A DNA stretch of 64,000 bases from Candidatus Mycobacterium methanotrophicum. Lineage in GTDB: Bacteria; Actinomycetota; Actinomycetes; Mycobacteriales; Mycobacteriaceae. Below the pieces are notes generated by a model. The model was not told where the DNA came from, made no database searches, and worked only from the letters and a program-made list of their open reading frames with translations. Location: contig NZ_CP097320.1 of NCBI RefSeq assembly GCF_023515995.1, forward strand, positions 3,100,001 to 3,164,000, given 5' to 3'. The position numbers and the translations under genes are program-made. How positions within the stretch are numbered: position 1 is the stretch's first letter; each line of letters begins with the position of its first letter. Positions 9,725 to 19,762 of the stretch are shown one piece after another.

Positions 9725-9908
9725 CACCAATGTCCTGCTGTATGCGATCTCGCGCGATCGCGAAGAGCGGGATAAGGCGAAGCAGCCTGATCGGTCGCAG
9801 GGTGGCCGCGATGGCGTTGGGGAGCGGGACCCACTGTTGGCACATCGTGATCGGGACTACGAGGTGATCCGCGCGCATTGCGCCCTACAAACCAAACCGT
9901 TGTTTTGA
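9693..9908 (+). pseudogene. vapC: VapC toxin with internal deletion
   Basis: The frame begins with the classic PIN-domain N-terminus FVDTNVLLYAISRDREERDKA, carrying the first acidic metal ligand. It ends with a family-like tail, HRDRDYEVIRAHCAL. It is only 71 residues long, whereas VapC proteins have about 130. The segment from about residue 31, which should carry the helical core and the middle acidic residues, is missing. The toxin is predicted to be inactive. The start overlaps vapB by about 30 bp, as in intact vapBC operons. Confidence 0.75.
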
Positions 9909-9971
9909 CTCGAATCCGACTTATCGCGCGTCGAATATCGCAGCGCTACCAGTAAGTTACCGGCGAGCTGG

Positions 9972-10205
9972 CTAGATGCTTCCCCGTGGTAGCACCCACC
10001 GGTGCTGGAACGCCAATACCGTTGCGGCTGTTTCGAAGTCAGCGTCGTAGTGGACAACGGTGAGTTGGTGTACGGCGGGCGAGCGTTGCGATAAGCAGGT
10101 CGGCCATTCCGACCGCCCGATGTCGGCCGGTTCCTGCCAGGACTCGTTGTGCGCCGAGCGCGGTCTGCCAATGCTCGTCGTTGGTGGTGTGTCTGGTCGG
10201 GCGAT
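9972..10205 (-). pseudogene. Remnant of a second VapC (PIN domain) gene
   Basis: Read on the minus strand, one frame gives EHWQTALGAQRVLAG, then HRAVGMADLLIATLA. After a frameshift near 10065 a second frame gives LTVVHYDADFETAATVLAF and ends WVLPRGSI-stop at 9972. Together these reproduce the C-terminal half of a PIN-domain toxin (HRAVGIPDLLIAA and HYDADF motifs). No N-terminal half or antitoxin is visible upstream, where the ISL3 remnant begins. It is a different VapC subfamily from the one at 9693. Confidence 0.65.
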
Positions 10206-10539
10206 TTTTGGTGTACGCGAGTTGGGCGCATTCTCGCTACGATCTGTCTAACTGTGCCCTTGGTTTTGCGGAGGTTTGCGGTGGTGTTTGCGATGGTGCC
10301 GGCGATGTTGGATGTGGTGGCGAGTGAGGCGCTGCGGGCGGCGGCTGCCGGTATTTAGCGCCGGCCGGGGGCGCTGAGGTTATGGGTGTGCATCCGTGGC
10401 CGGAGATCGATCCGGCGAGCGCGTACGTGACGATGACCGGCGGGGCGGGGGCGGCGCCGATGCATGCGGCCAGCGCGGCGCTCTCGGCGCTGCGGTGGAT
10501 GCGACGGCGGCGACCTCGCAAGTCAACGACGGGGTTGTC

Positions 10540-11274
10540 GGGGAAACCTGGTCGGGGGCGCACCCGGCAAGAAGGCCGCCACGCTGGACAGGTTCTTCAC
10601 CGAGGCCCTGCCCGAGGACGGGGCGAACAAGATCGAGGCCGTGTCGATGGATCTGGGTCCTGCGTTCGCGAAATCTGTTCGGGCGCACGCCCCGCAGGCG
10701 GTGATCTGTTTCGATCCGTTCCATGTAGTCAAGCTAGCCACCGACGCTCTCGACGACGCGCGCCGCCAGGTGTGGCAGTCCGCGCGCACGCTGTCGAACA
10801 AGCAGATCGCCAAAACCTACAAGGGCGCCCGGTGGGCGCTGCTGAAGAACCCCGAATCCCTCACCGATACACAGAAAGCCACCCTCGCCCAGCTCAAACG
10901 CGAGGGCGGCGCCCTGGTGCGGGCCTACGAGCTCAAGGAATCGTTGCGGGCGGTGTTCGCCGGTCACCTCGACACCGACACCGTCACCCACATGCTGGGC
11001 AAATGGTGCTTGGGCGCAGCGATGCCGGATCCCGCAGTTCACCAAGGTCGGCACGACCATCAAAAAACACCTCGACGGCATCCGGGCCGCCGTCGACCGC
11101 GGCCTGGCCAACGGACGCCACGAAGGACTCAACAGCAAGGTCCGGCTCATCATCCGCCGGGCCTACGGCTTTCACAGCGCCGAGGCCGCCCTCGCCATGG
11201 TCATGCTGGTCTGCGGACCGGTCACCCTCGAACTCCCATACCCCACAGGAGGTCATCCACATTCACGTCAGTAG
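10540..11274 (+). mobile_element. Decayed ISL3-family transposase
   Basis: The frame that starts in-phase near 10540 reads APGKKAATLDRFF, then VSMDLGPAFAKSV, CFDPFHVVKLATDALDD and ELKESLRAVFAG. These are hallmarks of the DDE_Tnp_ISL3 catalytic domain (MDLGPA carries an Asp, DPFHVVK another). Near 11020 the frame shifts and continues as RIPQFTKVGTTI, GLNSKVRLIIRRAYGFHS and a stop at 11272. The N-terminal zinc-finger part is missing. It is a non-functional fragment lacking visible ends. Confidence 0.82.
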
Positions 11275-11542
11275 AGCCGTTTAAGGTTGGGTGTCCGAGG
11301 TGCCAGCAGTCGTCTCTTTTCTAACCTTCTGCGTTTCTCAAATATCGCATCACTGCGGGAGCCCTTCACAACCCGCCCTCGCCTTAGGATTTCGGCCGGC
11401 GACCGGGCGGCAGTGACCCGGTGGCGACCGACCAGCGGCGGAGCACCACCGCGCTGCCGTCCGCCGGTGACGTGCATCAGATCAGACTGTTCACCTGACA
11501 TCACCTGGCGGCGCAATTGCGCCGGCACGATACAACTGGGGA

Positions 11543-12715
11543 TCAGCCGCGCCGCCCAGCGCGTTCGGCGAAAGCGTCGAGCGCGGCGAGCACCTCAGGA
11601 GAACGCCACACTCGGTTGCGGGGTCCGCTGGTCGTCTCGATGAGGATTCCCGCCTCGGTGAGCGGGTTGAGGTAGCGGTGAGCGTTGGTGGACTCGATGC
11701 CCAATTCCTGCGCCAGTAGAGCAGCGTTCACGACAGGACGGCGGGTCAACAAATCGGCGACCTTCCACACCGCCGAGTCAGAGCGCGCGGTGATCACGTC
11801 GTTCCAGTTCTCCCGGGTATCGCGAAGGTCGGCGACTAGTTGACGCCCGTTTGCGATAGCCAGGACGGTGGCCTGAGAGAAGCGCTCGACAATCGGCGCG
11901 GCGTCACCGTCGCGATAGCTAGTCAACGCGGCGAAGTGTGCGTCCGTGTCGGCCAGCAGCCCGGCCGAGACCGGCACCGTTACCTGGCGCGTTAGGCCCT
12001 TGTTGCGCAGCATGGCTTGTACCAGTGCGCGGCCGGTGCGCCCGTTCCCGTCGGTAAAGGGGTGAATGGTTTCGAACTGTGCATGGGCCACCGTGATCTG
12101 CGGCAGTGCGGGAACGTCGGCGCGCTGCGCGAAGGCGATCAGGTCGTCAATCGCGCCGGGGACCACCTCGTGGCGCGGGCCGACGAACGTCGCGCCGATG
12201 GGGGTGGAGCCACCGCCGATCCACACTGGCTCGGTGCGGAATTCGCCTGGTGTATGGCGTGGCTCGTTGGCCATCAACGCGCGGTGCATCGCCAGGATGG
12301 CGTTGGCGTCAACGGTGTCGGACAGGGCGACCGCTGCTTGCATCGCAGCGGTGTTGGCGACGATCATCTCAGCGTTGCGCTTGGCCTTGCCGCCGGGCAG
12401 CTCGGCCTCGGCGATAGCGCGGGCTGATGCGGTCAAGTTCTCGATCTGCGAGCTTGCGGCTGACTCCGACCGCAGCAACACTGCGGCAAACGGTGCGATT
12501 TCGCCTCCGAGTTGGCCGTCGAAGCGTGTGATTTCGTTGCTGGCGGACTCGGCGTCTGCGAACACTGATGGCGACAAGTCCAAGACCAGGTCAGCGATGC
12601 TAGCCGGCATAGCGGGGTGGTAGGTGCCATATTTCGGCAGCGCTGCGCTCGCGTATCGCCTCCCCTGTGGTTCCCAACGAACGTTCTCGTAGGTGACGGG
12701 ACGAAGTGAAGTCAC
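11543..12715 (-). CDS. Fic family AMP-transferase-like protein with C-terminal winged helix
   Basis: This 390-residue protein has a complete Fic active motif HPFTDGNGRTGR at residues 218-229, which includes the catalytic His and the phosphate-binding loop. An upstream SSQIEN at 88-93 fits the class II inhibitory helix pattern [ST]xxxE[GN]. The C-terminus (about 310-375, ALLAQELGIESTNAHRYLNPL) looks like a winged helix that could bind DNA. Fic enzymes usually transfer AMP from ATP to a hydroxyl of a target protein. The GTG start at 12715 lies inside a dense array of inverted repeats (12704-12777), which suggests autoregulation. It is an island of intact coding sequence among IS debris. The target protein is unknown. 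Confidence 0.87.
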   Translation of the reverse strand: MTSLRPVTYENVRWEPQGRRYASAALPKYGTYHPAMPASIADLVLDLSPSVFADAESASNEITRFDGQLGGEIAPFAAVLLRSESAASSQIENLTASARAIAEAELPGGKAKRNAEMIVANTAAMQAAVALSDTVDANAILAMHRALMANEPRHTPGEFRTEPVWIGGGSTPIGATFVGPRHEVVPGAIDDLIAFAQRADVPALPQITVAHAQFETIHPFTDGNGRTGRALVQAMLRNKGLTRQVTVPVSAGLLADTDAHFAALTSYRDGDAAPIVERFSQATVLAIANGRQLVADLRDTRENWNDVITARSDSAVWKVADLLTRRPVVNAALLAQELGIESTNAHRYLNPLTEAGILIETTSGPRNRVWRSPEVLAALDAFAERAGRRG

Positions 12716-12777
12716 TGTCCCAGTTTAACTTCACTTATCTGGTTAAGTGAAGTTAACAGTGTCCGTTGACTTCACTT
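12704..12777. promoter_or_regulatory. Four-site palindromic operator array at the fic start
   Basis: A 9-mer occurs four times in alternating orientation: AAGTGAAGT at 12704-12712, ACTTCACTT at 12728-12736, AAGTGAAGT at 12745-12753 and ACTTCACTT at 12769-12777. The spacers are 15, 8 and 15 bp, so the whole array is symmetric about its centre. The inner pair extends to perfect 13-nt arms (12725-12737 and 12744-12756). The array covers the fic start codon and the predicted -10 box. The likely reading is cooperative repressor binding, perhaps by the winged helix of the Fic protein itself. Confidence 0.8.
12722..12727 (-). promoter_or_regulatory. Predicted -10 box of fic, leaderless start
   Basis: On the minus strand TAAACT matches the mycobacterial TANNNT -10 pattern. 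Six bases separate it from the GTG start codon at 12715, which is the spacing expected when transcription begins at the start codon itself. No good ribosome binding site precedes the GTG, which supports leaderless translation. The box overlaps the inner operator arm. Confidence 0.5.
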
Positions 12778-12869
12778 AGGACTCGCGTCACAATAACTTA
12801 GGTTTTCGCTTCCGCGGCGGCTACGGTTGTGATAATGACCGGCATGGCGGAAGTCGTGGAGTCGGCGGC

Positions 12870-13162
12870 GTCGAGGTATGCGGCGCAGTCGCATTTCACC
12901 CCAGATCGAACACCGGCTGTTCTCCCAGATCACCATGAACTGGCGCGGCCGCCCACTGACCAGCCACCGCATGATCGTCGACCTGATCGGCAACACCACC
13001 ACGACCACCGGGCTAACCGTGCACTGCGTCCTCGACACCGACCAATACGCCACCGGCATCAAATACACCGCCAAAGACGTTGACGCCCTGCCGATCACAC
13101 GCCACGACTTCCACGGCGAGTGGAACTACACCATGCAGCCGACACGCCCGAACACCACCTAG
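12870..13162 (+). mobile_element. C-terminal fragment of an ISAzo13-type transposase
   Basis: The reading frame contains IEHRLFSQITMNWRGRPLTSH, then NTTTTTGLTVHCVLDT and LPITRHDFHGEWNYTMQP before the stop at 13160. This is the C-terminus of the ISAzo13 family (Rhodopirellula-type DDE transposase), including the conserved Glu of IEHRLF. The first part of the gene is missing; the sequence upstream of about 12890 does not continue the homology. The fragment is non-functional. Confidence 0.72.
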
Positions 13163-13194
13163 ATTATTTTGACGCAGGCACTTAGCGCAGGAGA

Positions 13195-13360
13195 TCCGGG
13201 CGGGTGAGTAGGCCGCGACCGCATCCAGCGCCGAGCGCCGAGCGCCTCGGGCGATAACCGTAGGAGTCGGGGTGAAACATCGGCTCCACCCGCTTTTCCA
13301 GCTCCATGGCCACCACCGTCTGCGCGACCCTGTCAGCGGCCTGCCGAGAGCGGTGTTTTA
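13195..13360 (-). mobile_element. Fragment of a group II intron reverse transcriptase
   Basis: On the minus strand the frame reads RQAADRVAQTVVAMELEKRVEP followed by HPDSYGYRPRRSA. This is the RT-2/RT-3 region of LtrA-like group II intron maturases (the pattern DR..Q..V...LEP.FHPDSYGFRP). Only about 50 residues remain. The catalytic YADD motif, maturase domain and intron RNA are not present. Neighbouring sequence is unrelated. Confidence 0.75.
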
Positions 13361-13403
13361 AGAACGAGTGGATGATCGAACATACGAGCGGATCCATTGA
13401 CAC

Positions 13404-14146
13404 GCCGACGCTTCGCCATGATCACAGCCCGGGCGCGCAGGCGCGCCGACGATCACCACAATCACCCCAGCCACGCCCGTCTAACTGCGAAACTCAAGTT
13501 ACCCGGTAACTACTCCGTATTCATCCGATGAGTCACGGCTATTCGGATATGGCGCGTTAACAGTATTCCGTATTGCCCTGTGTTCCAGGCGTTTTCAATG
13601 ACCAACGCCAGTGTCAGCGCCCGCGTTTCTGTTCCCACGTGGTTCCCAATGACGTGGTCAAATCCAACCTCCATACCTGTCTGACGTCGAGTGGCCCACC
13701 GCCCGTTCGAAGATGCACGAGGGGGCGGCTAAGCATCACAGATCGAGGACAAAGCGCAGCGCTGCCTGGGCACTCCCCTCACCGAGCGATCAATGGCAGA
13801 CGGTCGGAAACGAATATCGCGGGTCACCAGTAACCTACACCATGTTCCTTGACTGTCTGTGCGACATCAGCTTTCGTGCTACCCCCTATAGCGAAGTGTA
13901 CAGCGCAAATTCTATTACTGTGTAACATCAACAGATTTCGATGCCACCGGGCCTGCTCAGTTCCGAGTTGATGTTTCATGGTGTTAATCGAACTAGTCGA
14001 TCCCAAGAGGGTGGTTCGGGTGTGGTTGGGCAAGCCACCGCTGCCCGGCCAGGGGATTCGTGACGGGAACCCGTTTTGTGGTCCAGTCGCATATGCGGCT
14101 TGGGTTGCGGGTCTCGGAGCGGTCGAGCTTCAGTGCGCTATCGCCC
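13404..14146. other. Stretch without a recognisable gene
   Basis: I see no supportable gene here; all frames are short and lack family-like motifs. The base composition is more AT-rich than the neighbours. A near-perfect palindrome AGTTACC-C-GGTAACT lies at 13497-13511. The stretch probably holds degraded mobile-element DNA and the downstream region of the CBM2 gene. Confidence 0.6.
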
Positions 14147-14575
14147 CTAGGTGCAAAAATATTGCCCGTTGAGCAGACAATTCGACGGTGGCGAGTAGGA
14201 GCCGGTCAGCACGCCTCTTAGACCACCTGCGGCTGAACCACCGGGCGCAATGATGCGATTCCAATTCGCGGGGGTCAGAACATAGTGCGTGCCAGATTGG
14301 GTAAGGGTGCTATTCCACGTGTGCGAGACGGATTCTCCCATCGGCAAGTCGAATTCAAGCTTCCAATCGGTTAGCGGCGCCGTGCTGGAGTTGGTGATGG
14401 TGAAGTGCGCGATGAAACCGGTCTGCCACGTCGATGTCACCGACAACCTCGCCGTGGCCGCAGCCGCATGAGCTACGGGGGTGATGGCGAGTCCGAGGAT
14501 GGCAACTATCAATGCCGACACGGTTACGTGAAGCGCTGTGCGCCAGCCCGTCACGTAATTGTCCAGTCCGGCCAT
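14147..14575 (-). CDS. Secreted CBM2 carbohydrate-binding protein (Rv1987-like)
   Basis: From the ATG at 14575 (MAGLDNYV) the protein has 142 residues, the length I recall for M. tuberculosis Rv1987. A signal peptide with a hydrophobic core (LIVAILGLAI) ends at VAHA. The mature part is a single CBM2 domain of the cellulose/chitin-binding type: SVTSTWQTGFIAHFTITN, LTDWKLEFDLP, and conserved Trp residues in DWKLEF, HTWNST and PANWNRI. No catalytic domain is attached. An upstream in-frame start at 14620 would add 15 residues and seems less likely. It lies between IS fragments, which fits a horizontally moved gene. Confidence 0.87.
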   Translation of the reverse strand: MAGLDNYVTGWRTALHVTVSALIVAILGLAITPVAHAAAATARLSVTSTWQTGFIAHFTITNSSTAPLTDWKLEFDLPMGESVSHTWNSTLTQSGTHYVLTPANWNRIIAPGGSAAGGLRGVLTGSYSPPSNCLLNGQYFCT

Positions 14576-14691
14576 AGCAGCCAACACTAAAGCCAAACAA
14601 GCCGATATCGGTCCGCGCATCGCGGGTAAGCTGCAGTACCTTTACTCAACTGAAACCGTCATGAAATTTGAGCCTCGATCCACACTGAACC

Positions 14692-15450
14692 ATGTATCGG
14701 CCCAGCCGAGCCGGCACTCGCCGTAGGTTCCAACGGCGACGTTGTGGGCACGCGTCCGCGCTGAGCGCCCGCATCGGGGCGCCCATCGCCGCCATGGACG
14801 AATCAGATCACCACAGCGGCGAGCGCGGCGGATCGGCTCGCGGCGGGCCACAGGTCACCAGCGGGCCCCACACCGGCGAGCAGCCCGCCGCACCCGACCC
14901 TGGTATGCCCACCGCGATCGGCGCCGACAGCGACACCGCCACGCTGGTCGAGCCCACCCGGTTGAGCACCGTCGAACGGCTCGACGAGATCACCGGTGTC
15001 GGCGTCCACGCCGCCCAGACGATCATCGCCGAAATCGGGCTCGATATGACCCGCTTTGCCACCCCCGAACAGCTGGTCTCCTGGGCCAAACTCTGCCCGC
15101 GCACCATCCAGTCCGGCCCGCTGACCCGCGGCGGCAAAACCGGCAAGGGCAACCCCTACCTCAAAGGCGCGCTCGGCCAGGCCGCCGCTGCGGCTGCACG
15201 CGCCGACGCCTTCCTCGGACAGCGCTACCGGCGCATCGTCAAACGCCGGGGCAAGCTCAAAGCCCTCGTCGCAGTCGCCCGTTCCATCCTGCGCATCGTC
15301 TGGCAGCTGCTTTCTGACCCCACCGCCCGATTCTTCGACCTCGGCCCCGACTACCACGCCAACCGTGTCGACACCGAGCGAAAGGTGCGCAACCACATCG
15401 CCCACCTGACCGCGATGGGATTCCACGTCACTCTCGAACCCGCCGCCTAG
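14692..15450 (+). mobile_element. IS110-family transposase, 5' truncated and frameshift-scarred
   Basis: The C-terminal Tnp_20 domain is clear from about 14960: RLDEITGVGVHAAQTIIAEIG, then LVSWAKLCPRTIQSG, GKTGKGNPYLKGAL and a C-terminal HIAHLTAMGFHVTLEP tail. The preceding 80 codons contain a patch whose translation does not fit the family (about 14803-14850), consistent with two compensating frameshifts. The N-terminal DEDD catalytic domain is absent, so the copy is inactive. Confidence 0.8.
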
Positions 15451-15524
15451 CCCACCAAATACACACCGCCACATCGTGACCCAGCAGCGGCACCCTGTGT
15501 GAGAGCATGACCACCAGGTACTTG
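15445..15524 (-). mobile_element. Detached internal piece of an integrase-type transposase
   Basis: The minus-strand frame KYLVVMLSHRVPLLG appears to continue the IS protein whose N-terminal part is at 15957-16256 and ends MGMPCG. The intervening 450 bp, including the lysozyme fragment at 15525-15642, interrupts the two pieces. The assignment depends on my recollection of the family sequence around this junction. Confidence 0.4.
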
Positions 15525-15642
15525 CCGCGGCTTTGGCGATGATGAAGTCGAAGCCCTCGGCCCTGACCTCGGCAAGGTTCAGCCCAGCCTGGTAGCTGGC
15601 CACGTCGACGCCGTACAGGGTCACGGGTCTGCTCTCCCCCAT
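15525..15642 (-). pseudogene. N-terminal fragment of a GH25-type muramidase
   Basis: The minus strand encodes MGESRPVTLYGVDVASYQ, then EVRAEGFDFIIAKA. This is the start of a GH25 (lysozyme-like) domain, whose first catalytic Asp lies in the GVDVASYQ motif. After about 38 residues the homology stops and IS sequence follows. It is a gene broken by insertion or recombination. Confidence 0.6.
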
Positions 15643-15956
15643 GGTCGCGGCTGACGTCAAGTTTCCGGCCTCGACAAGCCCTCATCGACCGTAGCGACAA
15701 TTGCGGTGTTGCGCCCAAACAACACGCCATGCGCCTGAGCTTCCCGCTTTGCGCATACGCCCGTCGCGGCCGGTAATCCCGTAATGAGCAGCGCTACAAC
15801 CGGTTAGAGGATTCAGCTCGACGGAAGGGGTCGCTTCAACGGGCCGGCAACGGCAGCCTCAACGCCGCCATCGTCGGCCTCAGCCGCCCGGACGGCACGC
15901 CGAACGTACTGGTCACCGCCGTCAGCGCCGCTGCGGTGCCGAACGGCTTGTCAAGA

Positions 15957-16256
15957 TCACCGGCTTCGGCCACACGGCATGCCCATCAACGCCCACACGT
16001 GCTCCAACAGCGCCCTGGCGTCGTCGCCGAAGCCTCGCGCCCGCAACCTGCGCCGGTCGACCTGCTCGGCCGGGTCAGGAAGCCTCGGGCCGGTCAGCAT
16101 CCGCCGCGCCGTCGAACGGCCCATCCCCGTGGTGCCCACCACCCGATCCAGGATCTTGGTCTTGTCCGCCTTGCACGCCTTGCGGTACTGACCTCGCAGT
16201 TTGTTGGTTTCCTGCCGCCTTGCGGCCATATCGATCTTGCCCTCCACATCGGGCAA
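15957..16256 (-). mobile_element. N-terminal part of an integrase-type IS transposase
   Basis: The frame reads RRQETNKLRGQYRKA, DKTKILDRVVGTTGMG, RSTARRMLTGPRLPD and ALLEHVWALMGMPCG. It is a basic, helix-turn-helix-like N-terminal domain as found in IS elements with an integrase core. The catalytic DDE core is missing. The segment just upstream (16266-16327) carries imperfect direct repeats that may be the IS end. Confidence 0.6.
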
Positions 16257-16265
16257 GCCTTCCGC

Positions 16266-16327
16266 GCCACGCGCTCAAAATACCTGAGGCACCACCACCG
16301 GCCACGCGCTCAAAGTAGGTGAGGCAC
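16266..16327. repeat. Imperfect 27-bp direct repeat near the furA promoter
   Basis: Two copies, 16266-16292 and 16301-16327, share the core GCCACGCGCTCAAA and the end GAGGCAC. They differ at three positions and start 35 bp apart. They probably belong to the end of the adjacent IS remnant. The second copy ends 12 bp before the furA -35 box. Confidence 0.7.
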
Positions 16328-16339
16328 GCCGCCGAGGTC

Positions 16340-16369
16340 TTGACTCATTCCAAACAAGAGCGGTACCTT
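16340..16369 (+). promoter_or_regulatory. furA-katG promoter
   Basis: TTGACT at 16340-16345 and TACCTT at 16364-16369 are separated by 18 bp, giving a good sigma-A type promoter. Six bases after the -10 box comes the GTG start codon of furA at 16376, so the transcript is probably leaderless. The TTGACTCATTCC segment resembles the conserved mycobacterial furA promoter, where FurA is known to bind and repress its own operon. Confidence 0.72.
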
Positions 16370-16375
16370 GACGGG

Positions 16376-16831
16376 GTGTCGTCAACGGCGGCGCAGTGCG
16401 CGGCGCAGCTGCGAATGGTCGATTTGCGAGTGACCCGGCCGAGGGTCGCCGTGCTGGAGGCGGTGCATCTCCATCCGCATGCCGACACCGAGACGATCTT
16501 GTCTGCGGTACGCGGCGCTCTGCCCGACGTCTCCCGCCAGGCCGTGTACGACGTGCTCAACGCGCTGACCGCGGCCGGCTTACTTCGGCGGATCCAACCA
16601 TCAGGCATGGTTGCCCGCTATGAATCTCGGGTCGGCGACAACCACCATCACATCGTGTGCCGGTCCTGTGGCGTCATCGCCGATGTCGATTGTGCGGTCG
16701 GTGGTGCGCCCTGCCTGACTCCTTCCGACGACGACAACGGGCTGGATGGTTTCGTTCTCGACGAGGCCGAAGTCATCTACTGGGGTCTATGCCCCGAGTG
16801 CTCGACCGCAGATTCCGGATCACAGCCGTGA
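16376..16831 (+). CDS. furA: Ferric uptake regulator family repressor FurA
   Basis: FurA represses itself and katG in mycobacteria. From the GTG at 16376 the product has 151 residues. The winged helix is at about 20-85 (LRVTRPRVAVLEAV, then LPDVSRQAVYDVLNAL). The metal-binding domain includes VGDNHHHIVCRSCG and CPEC. The frame is open upstream to 16319, but this GTG is preferred because of promoter spacing and because homology begins here. katG starts 36 bp after the furA stop and is part of the same operon. Confidence 0.93.
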   Translation: MSSTAAQCAAQLRMVDLRVTRPRVAVLEAVHLHPHADTETILSAVRGALPDVSRQAVYDVLNALTAAGLLRRIQPSGMVARYESRVGDNHHHIVCRSCGVIADVDCAVGGAPCLTPSDDDNGLDGFVLDEAEVIYWGLCPECSTADSGSQP

Positions 16832-19075
<2,244 letters not shown>

Positions 19076-19089
19076 CAGCTGGAGTGAGA

Positions 19090-19125
19090 CGCCACCCCGC
19101 GAGCCACCAGTCTCGCGGGGTGGCG
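19090..19125 (+). terminator. Strong stem-loop terminator after katG
   Basis: Perfect 14-nt arms, CGCCACCCCGCGAG at 19090-19103 and its complement at 19112-19125, enclose an 8-nt loop and are followed by CTTTC. It lies 15 bp after the katG stop. The T tract is poor, as is usual in mycobacteria. Confidence 0.85.
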
Positions 19126-19210
19126 CTTTCGGACTATGGCACGTTCCTCGGCGGCCATTACAAGGGCGTCTTCGTCGGAGCGCCGCTCGCCGAGAGCTAC
19201 ACTGGCGGTC

Positions 19211-19759
19211 ATGGCCATCGAATCAACCATGCTTGCGCTCGGCACTCCCGCACCGCATTTCGCCCTGCCCGAGCCGGCCACCGGAGACACCGTCAGCCTG
19301 GATCAGCTCGCGGGACCCGCGCTAGTCGTCACCTTCATCTGCAACCACTGCCCGTACGTCAAGCACGTCGCCGCTGGTCTCGCCGTGCTGGGTCGAGATG
19401 TCCACGATCAGGGCGTCTCAATGGTCGGGATTTCCAGCAATGACGTGGCCACCTACCCGCAAGACGGGCCTGACGAGATGGTTGTCGAGGCTCGCCGCTA
19501 TGGCTGGACATTTCCTTACCTCTACGACGAAACCCAGGACGTCGCCCGCGCGTTCTCGGCGGCCTGCACGCCCGACACATTCGTCTTCGATGGTGAGCGC
19601 CGACTCGTCTACCGCGGGCAACTCGACAACTCCCGGCCCGGCAACGATCTACCGGTGACGGCCGCTGACGTCCGGGCTGCGGTCGACGCCGTGTTGGCCG
19701 GCCGGCCGGTCGATACCGACCAGCGGCCGTCGATCGGTTGCGGCATCAAGTGGCGTTGA
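19211..19759 (+). CDS. Thioredoxin-fold (AhpC/TSA-like) protein
   Basis: From ATG 19211 (MAIESTMLALG) the product has 182 residues. It has a peroxiredoxin-like fold: LGTPAPHFALPEPATGD, then VVTFICNHCPYVKH with a CNHC redox motif, and a late TPDTFVFDGERRLVYRG. CxxC-containing members act as thiol-disulfide reductases rather than one-Cys peroxidases. There is no signal peptide. The frame upstream of 19211 runs back towards the katG terminator and looks non-coding. Location beside katG suggests an oxidative-stress role, but that is inference. Confidence 0.82.
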   Translation: MAIESTMLALGTPAPHFALPEPATGDTVSLDQLAGPALVVTFICNHCPYVKHVAAGLAVLGRDVHDQGVSMVGISSNDVATYPQDGPDEMVVEARRYGWTFPYLYDETQDVARAFSAACTPDTFVFDGERRLVYRGQLDNSRPGNDLPVTAADVRAAVDAVLAGRPVDTDQRPSIGCGIKWR

Positions 19760-19762
19760 GCC

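Noticed and set aside
10270..10560. Possible PE/PPE-like N-terminal remnant (frames with VPAMLDVVASEALRAAAAGI and an Ala-rich stretch)
   Set aside because: The resemblance is limited to Ala-rich composition; no PE or PPE motif in the proper position, and the ISL3 fusion blurs the frame.
13497..13511. Palindrome AGTTACC-C-GGTAACT as an operator
   Set aside because: Single copy, no gene start nearby.
15780..15955. Plus-strand frame with LNAAIVGLSRPDGTPNVLV
   Set aside because: Plausible composition but no start and no recognised family; only about 35 residues.
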